23,311 bases of DNA from positions 1-23,311 of the forward strand of contig JBIKWM010000045.1 in NCBI GenBank assembly GCA_044356305.1, in the 5' to 3' direction. Below are positions 13,828-21,829 of the stretch, in pieces. Both the position numbers and the translations under genes were made by a program. The stretch comes from JBIKWM01 sp044356305 (lineage in GTDB: Bacteria > Bacteroidota > Bacteroidia > UBA10329). Numbering within the stretch: position 1 is the first letter of the stretch; every line of letters begins with the position of its first letter. The notes beneath the pieces were generated by a model, which did not search any database, was not told where the DNA came from, and was given only the letters and a program-made list of their open reading frames with translations.

Positions 13828-15857
13828 TTGGCGGTACGTATCAGAATGGTCTCTAAGGCAAGCATCAAAAGGGCCAGAAGGAGCATTAGGCGCCACAGCG
13901 GGGTGCCGCTGTGCCGTTCGCTGATGGCGTTGGTCAGCCGCTCGCGTACCTCGTCCACTACGCGCACATCCTTTATGCCGGCCGCCTTCAGCGCATCGCT
14001 GGCCTCTTCGGGAGTAAGGTATGCTGTGCGTCCTTCCTGTTGCGGGTAGTTGAGGCTCAGGGTGCCAAGGGTGTCAGCCCCTGCAGTGATCAGGTAGTGA
14101 CCAGCGGTGCGCAGTTCTCCGTGCAGGTGCAGACGTTGGCCGTTCAATTCGTTGCGCACCTCGGGTATGGCCTCGGCCCCATCGGCCAATGATGTCACCC
14201 TTAACGATTCTCTTGCGATGCCCGCAGCAATACGCACAAGGGTGCCCGATTCGCTGTCGGTGCGCAGGGCGCTATAAGGCATCAGCCTACTGTAGGCCGC
14301 CATATTGTAGAAAATGGGCACAAACAGTGCATGGCGGGTCAGGTTGGTGCCTTTCTCGGCCAATGGGGCCATCAGCACATGCACTTTACCCTGACCGACT
14401 GTGTAGGTGCTGATGAGCGGCTCGGCTGCCGATGTGCGCATCAGGTCCTCGCGTACCACATCGGTGCGCCCCACGGGCCGTAGCATTCTGCTTGCCACCG
14501 GAAGGTCGATGCGGTCTTTCCACTTCGTGAACACTCCTTGGAAAATGAGGCTCTGCATGGCCAGTTCCTTGGCCTGGAACCTACCGGTGTCCATCGCCCC
14601 GAATATCTCCGTACCCAGCACCTGAGCAGCAGTGTTGCTCGCATCGAGGCCATTGTAGGCTGGGGCCCATATCACTGAGCCTCCGTCATCGGCCAGCTTG
14701 CGGCACTCCTGCAAAAGACCGGTGGAGATGCTCGAAAGTCCGTTCAGCACCACCAGGTCGTTGCGGCCAATGGATGAAAGGTCTATCGAACCCGCCTCGG
14801 TAGTGGAGTAACTGAAAAATGCATCGGATGCGTACAGGTCGCTGAAAGCCCTCACCGCGTCATTGCCACGGATATCAAGCACATTCACCTTGGTAGTCAG
14901 GGTATAGCTGAGGTGATAGCTGTCATCGAATGTGATGGGATGGTCCGTTACAGAGACGTCAAGGAACTGCGGCCCTGCACGCTCAGGTGTGTAGCCCAAG
15001 GTCACTTCCTCAAAGCTTCCAGGCTCAACATCTAACGTGGCCATAGCCTTCTGCTGGCCATTCAGGCTGAGGCGCACATTCACACCCACGGCCTTTTCAG
15101 TTCCTGAGTTCCGGATACGGGCGCGCGCCTCGTCATACTGACCGATGAGCCGCACCGGACTCACAAGCCAAACGCTGTCAACAGACAGATTCTGTGTTTG
15201 ATTGGGGCGTATGGGAACGATGTACACCCGTGCATCTGTGTTCAGTTCTGTGAGTCCTTCAAAATGATGGCGTTGCAGATCGGAAAGCACATAGACTTCC
15301 GGAGTTTCGCCTTCCTGAGAGATGGATGAGGCCCTGCGCAGCACATCGGCCATGGAGCGCGACCGGGCCGATACCCCAACCTCGGCAATGGCCTGCCGCA
15401 CATCGGCAAGGCTCATTGTGCGCCCTTCGGCACCGGCAAAATCGTGGGTGAGCAGTCCAAGTCCTCGGCTCTGTCTGAAAGCATCGGTAACAGACAGGGC
15501 TCGGGCCTTGGCGGTTTCGAGCAATTGGCCCTCTTCGCCCAAGGCGTCCATGCTGAAGCTGTTGTCGATGAACAGGATGGGTGTACTGCCCATATCATCA
15601 GCGGTGAGTTCGCCATGCGGTATGACCGGCTGTGCGAATGCCAGGACCAATGCCGCAATGGCCGCACAACGGGCCAAAAGGATAAGCAGGTTGCGTATGC
15701 GGTTTCGATTGCGCGTCTGTATCTGCACCTCGCGCAGAAAGCGCAGGTCTGAGAAATATACCTTCTTGAACCTCCGTAGGTTGAAGAGGTGTATGGCAAT
15801 GGGAACGGCTACAGCGGCAAGAGCAAAAAGGAATGCCGGATACAGGAAAGCCATCAA
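13824..15857 (-). CDS. BatA-type membrane protein with vWA domain
   Basis: This 677-aa protein begins with the aerotolerance-regulator (BatA) N-terminal domain: a TM segment at about 5-25, the conserved IHLFNLRRFKKVYFSDLRFL, and a second TM at about 56-77. A von Willebrand factor A domain follows with the MIDAS start D98-x-S100-x-S102. Then come about 500 residues of beta-rich extracytoplasmic sequence with a region near 385-425 that looks like a glutamine-amidotransferase-like fold, and a final TM at about 657-672. It is likely anchored in the inner membrane with most of its mass in the periplasm. Two ATG codons (15857, 15854) are possible starts. Its stop overlaps the dihydroorotase-like start by ATGA. 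Confidence 0.9.
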   Translation of the reverse strand: MMAFLYPAFLFALAAVAVPIAIHLFNLRRFKKVYFSDLRFLREVQIQTRNRNRIRNLLILLARCAAIAALVLAFAQPVIPHGELTADDMGSTPILFIDNSFSMDALGEEGQLLETAKARALSVTDAFRQSRGLGLLTHDFAGAEGRTMSLADVRQAIAEVGVSARSRSMADVLRRASSISQEGETPEVYVLSDLQRHHFEGLTELNTDARVYIVPIRPNQTQNLSVDSVWLVSPVRLIGQYDEARARIRNSGTEKAVGVNVRLSLNGQQKAMATLDVEPGSFEEVTLGYTPERAGPQFLDVSVTDHPITFDDSYHLSYTLTTKVNVLDIRGNDAVRAFSDLYASDAFFSYSTTEAGSIDLSSIGRNDLVVLNGLSSISTGLLQECRKLADDGGSVIWAPAYNGLDASNTAAQVLGTEIFGAMDTGRFQAKELAMQSLIFQGVFTKWKDRIDLPVASRMLRPVGRTDVVREDLMRTSAAEPLISTYTVGQGKVHVLMAPLAEKGTNLTRHALFVPIFYNMAAYSRLMPYSALRTDSESGTLVRIAAGIARESLRVTSLADGAEAIPEVRNELNGQRLHLHGELRTAGHYLITAGADTLGTLSLNYPQQEGRTAYLTPEEASDALKAAGIKDVRVVDEVRERLTNAISERHSGTPLWRLMLLLALLMLALETILIRTAK

Positions 15858-15928
15858 GCCGCGAAGATAGGTGGGGCGGGCGGTGGTGACCGATGCCGGG
15901 CATTGACTTCTTTCCCCAATTTCAGCCC

Positions 15929-16402
15929 ATGAATCACACCCACCAACTGGCCGACCATCTGCATCAGGTGTTCAATGGCGGCAACTGGACCTGGAGCAAT
16001 GTGCGCGAAGTGCTGGCCGATGTGACTGTTGAGGAGGCCAATATCACATTACCTGGCTACAACAGCATTGTTGGACTGACCTACCACATCTGGTATTTCG
16101 TGAATGCCGTGAATGATGTGTTGCGCAATGCCCCTCTCACCTCAAAAGATTCCGAGAGCTTTGACCATCCGGTAGTAAGCGATTCTGATGCGTGGGAGGC
16201 TTTCCGAACTAAAGTACTAGACGATGCAGCGACCCTTAGCGGCTTGATGCGGCAATTGCCCGAAGAGCGCCTATTGGAGACATTTGTTCTAGACAAGTAC
16301 GGTAATTATTACCGCAACCTGCTGGGAATCATCGAACACGCGCATTACCATTTGGGCCAGATAGTGATTGTAAAGAAACTGATAAGGACAAAGTCATTGT
16401 AA
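15929..16402 (+). CDS. DinB-like four-helix metal-binding protein
   Basis: This 157-aa protein fits the DinB/DUF1572-like superfamily. Histidines H53 (in LTYHIWYF) and H137 plus H141 (in EHAHYHLGQI) occupy the positions of the three metal ligands of this four-helix bundle. The biochemical role of these proteins is often unknown, and some act as metal-dependent thiol transferases. The ATG at 15929 is preferred over the in-frame ATG at 15893, which would add 12 residues that do not match the family start. It is divergent from the BatA-like gene and 20 bases upstream of the DUF1801 gene, with which it may be co-transcribed. Confidence 0.85.
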   Translation: MNHTHQLADHLHQVFNGGNWTWSNVREVLADVTVEEANITLPGYNSIVGLTYHIWYFVNAVNDVLRNAPLTSKDSESFDHPVVSDSDAWEAFRTKVLDDAATLSGLMRQLPEERLLETFVLDKYGNYYRNLLGIIEHAHYHLGQIVIVKKLIRTKSL

Positions 16403-16422
16403 ATGGATTGTGAATCAAGGGG

Positions 16423-16782
16423 ATGAAACAGATTGAAAAGCAGGTCATCTCAGATTTTGAGTCGTATTCAAGCCGATTTCCTGCTCATGTACAGAAGCGG
16501 CTCATACAGATGCGCGAGACGGTCAGGATCAATGCCCCCGATGCTGTTGAGAGCATTGCCTATGGGATGCCCGCGTATAAGTTGAAAGGGCGGCCACTGG
16601 TGTATTTCGCAGCGTTCAAAGCTCACATCGGATTCTATGCGTTGCCATCGGCCCAAGCGGAATTCAGATCAGAACTTGCACACTTCAGACAGGGTAAGGG
16701 TTCGGTACAGTTTCCTATGAATGAACCTTTGCCATTGGATCTGATCGGTCGGATGGTGCGATACAGAGTAGGGGAGAGCTAA
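16423..16782 (+). CDS. DUF1801 (YdhG-like) domain protein
   Basis: This 119-aa protein matches the DUF1801 family. The pattern is a helical N terminus, RINAPDAVESIAYGMPAYKLKGRPLVYFAAFKAHIGFY in order (about residues 35-72), and a C-terminal GKGSVQFPMNEPLPLDLI segment. The family adopts a small alpha/beta fold of unclear biochemical role and is often found beside DinB-like genes, as here. Length is normal and no motif is missing. Confidence 0.88.
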   Translation: MKQIEKQVISDFESYSSRFPAHVQKRLIQMRETVRINAPDAVESIAYGMPAYKLKGRPLVYFAAFKAHIGFYALPSAQAEFRSELAHFRQGKGSVQFPMNEPLPLDLIGRMVRYRVGES

Positions 16783-16870
16783 AGGCCAAATAGTCGGTGA
16801 CAGGCGGCATGCATCGGCTGCGTTCTACCCGAAAAATCGACTTCCGAAAGTCACTCCGCACTTGGCTTCC

Positions 16871-16899
16871 TTTCGCTATGTTCACGGCCCGAAGCGAAA
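16871..16899 (+). promoter_or_regulatory. Hairpin in the leader of pntAA
   Basis: TTTCGCT at 16871-16877 is a perfect inverted repeat of AGCGAAA at 16893-16899, with a 15-nt loop, ending nine bases before the pntAA ATG. It could be an mRNA stem near the translation start or a protein-binding site. No T-run follows, so it is not a terminator. Confidence 0.4.
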
Positions 16900-16908
16900 A
16901 CCCCTGAC

Positions 16909-18012
16909 ATGACCATAGCAGTAGCCAAGGAGACCAAGTTCAAAGAGAACAGAGTGGCCCTGACCCCCCCCGTGGTGAAAGACCTTGTGGGCAAGGGATT
17001 CAGCGTGAAAGTGGAGTCTGGTGCCGGGCTCCTTTCCTTCTTCAAAGATGCCGATTACGAGGCCGCTGGTGCCACCATCGCAACCGATGCGAAGTCGCTC
17101 TATGCGGCTGCTGATGTGCTTCTTAAGGTGAACCCACCGCTGCCTGCCGAGGTGGCCGGTTTGAGAAAGGGAGCCATTCTGATATCGTTCATGTGGGCCG
17201 GCACCAATCCGGAGCTGGTGGATGCATGTGCCAATGCAGGGATCACCGCGTTCAGTATGGATGCCATTCCGCGCATCAGCCGCGCCCAGAAGATGGACGC
17301 GCTGAGCAGCCAGAGCAATCTGGCCGGCTACAAGGCTGTGCTGTTGGCCGCCAACGCGCTGGGCAAAGTGTTCCCGATGCTAATGACGGCCGCTGGCACC
17401 CTGAAACCATCGAAGGTGGTGATCATGGGTGCAGGTGTGGCGGGCCTACAGGCTATTGCGACAGCTAAGCGTCTGGGTGCCATCGTGATGGTGAGCGACA
17501 TCAGACCAGAGACCAAAGAGCAGGTAGAATCTTTAGGAGGTAAATTCATAACCGTTGAGGGCGACAGCTCGGTAAAGATGGAAGGTGGTTATGTGACAGG
17601 CGTTTCGGACGAGTTCCTGAAGAAGCAACAGGCCCTGATAGCCAAGCACGTGGCCGAGGCCGACATTGTAATTACCACCGCTCTCATCCCTGGCCGGAAA
17701 GCTCCGGTACTGATCACCGATGAAATGGTCAGGTCCATGCGCTTCGGATCAGTGATCCTGGACATGGCCGTAGAGCAGGGCGGCAACTGCACCTTGAGCG
17801 AACTGAACACCACATGTGTGAAAGAAGGTGTGACCATCATTGGCGAGTCGAACCTACCGAGCCTGCTGCCCATGAACGCCAGCGACCTCTATGCTCGCAA
17901 CATCCAGACCTTTCTGGTGCATCTGGCAACGGCCGAGGGCTTTAAATGGGAGATGGAGGAGGAGATAACCAAAGGCTCACTCATAGTTCACGAAGGGAAG
18001 AAGATGAAATGA
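16909..18012 (+). CDS. pntAA: Proton-translocating NAD(P) transhydrogenase, alpha subunit part 1
   Basis: This 367-aa protein is the NAD(H)-binding domain I of the membrane transhydrogenase, which couples hydride transfer between NADH and NADP+ to proton movement and is a main NADPH source. It begins with IAVAKETKFKENRVALTPPVV, close to alanine dehydrogenase. The RQD-loop region is RISRAQKMDALSSQSN at 122-137, and the nucleotide-binding GAGVAG lies at 174-179, followed by the acidic VSDIRPETKE. It ends without membrane segments, so the alpha subunit is split, with the membrane part encoded by the next gene. No Shine-Dalgarno is visible. The spacer to pntAB is 83 bp. Confidence 0.95.
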   Translation: MTIAVAKETKFKENRVALTPPVVKDLVGKGFSVKVESGAGLLSFFKDADYEAAGATIATDAKSLYAAADVLLKVNPPLPAEVAGLRKGAILISFMWAGTNPELVDACANAGITAFSMDAIPRISRAQKMDALSSQSNLAGYKAVLLAANALGKVFPMLMTAAGTLKPSKVVIMGAGVAGLQAIATAKRLGAIVMVSDIRPETKEQVESLGGKFITVEGDSSVKMEGGYVTGVSDEFLKKQQALIAKHVAEADIVITTALIPGRKAPVLITDEMVRSMRFGSVILDMAVEQGGNCTLSELNTTCVKEGVTIIGESNLPSLLPMNASDLYARNIQTFLVHLATAEGFKWEMEEEITKGSLIVHEGKKMK

Positions 18013-18095
18013 GCAGATTGACATCCGCTCATTGATCTGAAAAGAACTGAAGATCTGAATTGACTGAAAACCTTGACCTGTAATCTCAAAAGAAC

Positions 18096-18398
18096 ATGGA
18101 ACTGATCAACTTTTTCGGAGAGAACATCCAGATGGTGTACATCCTGGTGCTGTCCATTTTTGTGGGTGTGGAGGTAATCGGCAAGGTGCCCAGTGTGCTG
18201 CACACCCCGCTCATGAGCGGTGCCAACGCCATTCACGGGGTGGTTATCATTGGAGCCATCATCGTGATGCTCGACATGGACCCGACCAACTATCTGGGCC
18301 TTGCATTGGGTACAGTGGCCGTTATTCTTGGCACCCTGAACGTTGTCGGTGGCTTCGTGGTCACCGATAGGATGCTGGAGATGTTCAAGAAGAAATGA
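18096..18398 (+). CDS. pntAB: Transhydrogenase alpha subunit part 2 (membrane)
   Basis: This 100-aa protein has three hydrophobic segments (about 13-30, 47-60 and 66-88) and the family signature KVPSVLHTPLMSGANAIHGVV. It ends with VTDRMLEMFKKK. It is the alpha2 part of the membrane domain II that forms the proton path together with PntB. Split alpha subunits of this form are common outside the enterobacteria. The upstream spacer contains the decamer TGACCTGTAA 22 bases before the start. Confidence 0.95.
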   Translation: MELINFFGENIQMVYILVLSIFVGVEVIGKVPSVLHTPLMSGANAIHGVVIIGAIIVMLDMDPTNYLGLALGTVAVILGTLNVVGGFVVTDRMLEMFKKK

Positions 18399-18491
18399 CT
18401 GTTCACTATCAGCCTCAGTCCGATAGAATTATAACGGTAGAAACTGACCATGATCTGCCCGAATCTGTGACCTGTAAACTGTAGCCGCAAA

Positions 18492-19898
18492 ATGATCATC
18501 GACCACATACTCGCCATTACATACCTCGTAGCCTCGGTGCTGTTTGTCATCGGGCTCAAGATGCTCAGCCACCCCGAGACCGCCCGGAAAGGCAACCTTT
18601 GGGCTGCGCTGGGCATGACCCTGGCCATTATTGGCACCATCGCCATTTACAACAATCCGCACGGCCATACCAGCCGCGAGGCCATCAAACTGGGCCTCAT
18701 TTTCGGTGGCATTGCCATCGGTACGGCCGTGGGCTGGGTGGTGAGTAAAAAAGTGCAGATGACCGCCATGCCCGAGCTCGTGAGTCTCTTCAACGGTATG
18801 GGCGGGGCCTGTGCCGCCATGATCGGGCTTTTGGAGTTCCAACACAATCAGGAAGACCCTCTCAAACTGATGGTGGTGCTGGCCGGAATGGTCATCGGAA
18901 GCATCAGTTTCGCTGGCAGTATCATAGCCTATGGAAAGCTCAATGGCACGCTCAATAAACCAGTGCGCCTGCCATCATACAACATTCTCAACACAGCTCT
19001 CATGGTGCTGGTGGTGGGGCTCATAGCGGGAATGGTGTTCGTGCCGGCCCTCAACACCACGCTTTTCCTTTATGTAGTGTTCCTTCTGGCACTTGTATAC
19101 GGAGTCATGTTCGTGCTGCCCATTGGCGGTGCTGATATGCCTGTTGTGATTTCGCTGCTCAACTCGTTCACGGGTGTGGCCGCAGCCTTCGGTGGCTTCC
19201 TATACAACAATCAGGTTATGTTGACGGGCGGTATCCTTGTAGGGTCGGCCGGTACGCTGCTCACCTTGGTGATGTGTCAGGCCATGAACCGCCCCTTGAG
19301 CAATGTGATATTCGGTGCGTTCGGTGGCGGTGAGGCTGCTTCGGGTGGTGGTGCATCAGTAGGTGGTAGCGTAAAGGACATCTCCATTTCTGACCTTGCC
19401 ACGCTGATGAATTATTCGCAGAAAGTGGCCATTGTGCCCGGTTATGGTCTGGCTGTGGCGCAGGCTCAGCACGTGATTCACGAATTGGAAGAACTACTGG
19501 AGAGCCGTGGTGTGGAAGTGAAATATGCCATTCACCCGGTTGCTGGACGCATGCCTGGCCATATGAACGTGCTGCTTGCTGAATCGAACGTGTCGTATGA
19601 CAAGTTGGTGGAGATGGAGGACATCAACCCAGAGTTCCCGAGCATTGATGTGGTGCTTGTAGTGGGCGCGAACGATGTGGTGAACCCTGCTGCACATACC
19701 GATCCGTCATCGCCCATCTACGGTATGCCCATTCTGGATGTGGAGAACGCCAAGCATATCATCGTTAACAAGCGCAGTATGAACGCAGGCTACGCAGGCA
19801 TTGATAATCTGCTGTTCTACAATCCAAAGACCAGCATGCTTTTTGGCGATGCCAAAGGCGTGCTCACAAAGTTGGTGGCCGAGCTCAAGACAATGTGA
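18492..19898 (+). CDS. pntB: NAD(P) transhydrogenase beta subunit
   Basis: This 468-aa protein has eight to nine membrane segments across residues 1-265 and a C-terminal NADP(H)-binding domain III from about 290. Visible motifs are VSLFNGMGGACAA, ADMPVVISLLNSFTGVAAA, the NADP fingerprint VPGYGLAVAQAQ, PVAGRMPGHMNVLLAE, VGANDVVNPAA and KRSMNAGYAGIDN. It completes the transhydrogenase with PntAA and PntAB. The decamer TGACCTGTAA lies 24 bases before the start. The last codon is ATG followed by TGA, and the GTG start of the downstream glucosidase overlaps the stop. Confidence 0.96.
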   Translation: MIIDHILAITYLVASVLFVIGLKMLSHPETARKGNLWAALGMTLAIIGTIAIYNNPHGHTSREAIKLGLIFGGIAIGTAVGWVVSKKVQMTAMPELVSLFNGMGGACAAMIGLLEFQHNQEDPLKLMVVLAGMVIGSISFAGSIIAYGKLNGTLNKPVRLPSYNILNTALMVLVVGLIAGMVFVPALNTTLFLYVVFLLALVYGVMFVLPIGGADMPVVISLLNSFTGVAAAFGGFLYNNQVMLTGGILVGSAGTLLTLVMCQAMNRPLSNVIFGAFGGGEAASGGGASVGGSVKDISISDLATLMNYSQKVAIVPGYGLAVAQAQHVIHELEELLESRGVEVKYAIHPVAGRMPGHMNVLLAESNVSYDKLVEMEDINPEFPSIDVVLVVGANDVVNPAAHTDPSSPIYGMPILDVENAKHIIVNKRSMNAGYAGIDNLLFYNPKTSMLFGDAKGVLTKLVAELKTM

Positions 19899-21625
19899 TC
19901 CTGAAGGGAATCAAGGGCGAAGGACACAGGACGAGGGGCATCCTCGCCTTTGTCCTTTTCTCTTTATTCCCACTCACTAATTTCTCGCAATCCGCCTTCT
20001 CTTGGTCCTCGGCCACTGTTTATCAGATCTACCCGCGTTCGTTTCAGGATAGCGATGGCGATGGCGTGGGTGATCTGAGTGGTATCGTTTCGCGACTCGA
20101 TCATGTACGCGAAATGGGTTTCGATGCCGTTTGGGTCTCTCCTTTCTACGCCAGCCCACAGGCCGATTTCGGCTACGATATAAGCGACTACCGCAGCATT
20201 GCACCGGAATATGGTACCATGCAGGATTGCGAGCGGCTCATAGATGAGGTACATGCCCGCGGCATGCGCATCATTTTCGATCTGGTGATGAACCATACAA
20301 GTGACCGGCATCCGTGGTTTCTGTCCTCGGCATCAGATAGCACAGGCCCTTTGGCACACCGCTATGTGTGGCGACAGGGGAGAGGGCCCAAAGGACGCAG
20401 ACAGCCCACCAATTGGAAAGCCATGATAGGCGGAAGCGGTTGGCACTGGCACGAGGGCCGAGGGGCGTGGTACTGGGCATCGTTCCTGCCTTTTCAGCCC
20501 GATCTGAACTACAATGATCCCACTACCCGTGCCGAGATGCTTGATGTGGCCCGTTTCTGGCTTGCAAAGGGTGTGGACGGTTTCAGGCTTGATATTTTCA
20601 ACGCAATAGCCGAGGACAGTCTATTCCGCAATAATCCGCCCAGCCTGCGCGTGATTCCGAGCGAGGACAACCCGGACGGGTTCTTTCAAAAGGCGCGCTA
20701 CAACGTGAATCAGGAAGGCAGTTTCCGCTTTGCCACTGAGCTGCGGACATTGCTCGATTCGTTCAGTACACCACCCCGTTTCACTGTTGGCGAGGTGTTC
20801 GGTCCACCTGCGCTGTTGCGCGGGTTCATGCGGCACAACGGCCTGAATGGACTGCACAGCGTGTTCATGTTCCGCACCCTCGGCACACCTTTTTCGGCCA
20901 AGGCGTGGAGGGAGCTGATCACTGATTTCGAACATGAGTTCACCCCACCGCTCCAACCCACCTATGTGCTCGGAAACCATGACCGCAGACGCATGATGGG
21001 CCCGTTAAAGAATGATGTTCGCAGAGCCAAGCTGCTAATCACACTTCTCTACACTGTCAGAGGGCAGCCGTACATGTACTACGGTGACGAGTTAGGCATA
21101 CCGAAACAGAAGATTCCGATGCGCGATGGGCTCGACCCTTTGGCCGCTCGATATGGTTGGATACCTCAGTTCATGATTGATTGGAGCGGGGAATCGCTCA
21201 ACCGAGATGAATGTCGGACCCCCATGTTGTGGGACACATCGGCCAATGCAGGATTCACCGATAGCAGTGCAACCCCATGGCTGCCGTTGGCTGGTGACCC
21301 TCATTCAATGGCCGTGAGCATCCAAAAACCCGACAGCACCTCGCTCATGGTACATTGCAGGCGGCTTATTCGTCTACGCAAGGAAACGCCCGAGCTCCAT
21401 GCCGGAATTCTGACCATCCGCACCGATCTGTGCACCGGAGATCTGCTGTGCTACGAACGCACAATCGCAAATGGACGGTTACTTGTTCTCCTCAATTTCA
21501 GCGGAAAAAAGCGAATGATCAAGGCTGAGGGTGAGATACTCTACAGTACCCATTGGAATGTGAATCAAGAAGTGCTAGGGGCTTTCGAGGGCAGGGTGGT
21601 CAGGCTGACGAGCAATTCCCCTTGA
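19895..21625 (+). CDS. Secreted GH13 alpha-glucosidase (alpha-amylase family)
   Basis: This protein of about 576 aa begins at GTG 19895, giving a basic stretch (HRTR) and a hydrophobic core (about 15-30), which make a signal peptide with likely cleavage near residue 33. The next in-frame ATG is inside the catalytic domain. The GH13 barrel shows YQIYPRSFQDSDGDGVGDLSG in part (44-63), DLVMNH (129-134), the nucleophile D233 in FRLD, the acid/base E300 in VGEVFG, and NHD (361-363) as transition-state aspartate. The pattern is that of oligo-1,6-glucosidase and alpha-glucosidases, so short alpha-glucans are the probable substrate, acting in the periplasm or outside. It overlaps pntB by four bases. 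Confidence 0.92.
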   Translation: MILKGIKGEGHRTRGILAFVLFSLFPLTNFSQSAFSWSSATVYQIYPRSFQDSDGDGVGDLSGIVSRLDHVREMGFDAVWVSPFYASPQADFGYDISDYRSIAPEYGTMQDCERLIDEVHARGMRIIFDLVMNHTSDRHPWFLSSASDSTGPLAHRYVWRQGRGPKGRRQPTNWKAMIGGSGWHWHEGRGAWYWASFLPFQPDLNYNDPTTRAEMLDVARFWLAKGVDGFRLDIFNAIAEDSLFRNNPPSLRVIPSEDNPDGFFQKARYNVNQEGSFRFATELRTLLDSFSTPPRFTVGEVFGPPALLRGFMRHNGLNGLHSVFMFRTLGTPFSAKAWRELITDFEHEFTPPLQPTYVLGNHDRRRMMGPLKNDVRRAKLLITLLYTVRGQPYMYYGDELGIPKQKIPMRDGLDPLAARYGWIPQFMIDWSGESLNRDECRTPMLWDTSANAGFTDSSATPWLPLAGDPHSMAVSIQKPDSTSLMVHCRRLIRLRKETPELHAGILTIRTDLCTGDLLCYERTIANGRLLVLLNFSGKKRMIKAEGEILYSTHWNVNQEVLGAFEGRVVRLTSNSP

Positions 21626-21783
21626 CTTGATTCAAATGATGATTGTACTGATCAGCATGACCATGTTCCCATGAATTGCCGCTGATTATTTAATCGATCA
21701 GGATTTTGCTATTTCGGACTATTAAACGGTGACCAGTTTGATGATGCTGTTTTTAATCAGGCGCGAAATTCAATTGCTCGTGT

Positions 21784-21803
21784 CTCTGTTTAGGTGAACA
21801 GAG
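21784..21803. other. Hairpin between convergent genes
   Basis: CTCTGTT at 21784-21790 pairs perfectly with AACAGAG at 21797-21803 around a six-base loop. TTGCTC at 21774-21779 can alternatively pair with GAGCAA at 21801-21806, using the same GAG. No T-run follows on either strand. It may mark the transcription end of the glucosidase operon or of the convergent flavoprotein gene. Confidence 0.4.
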
Positions 21804-21829
21804 CAAGTTGACTCATGTCGAAGGTCCCT

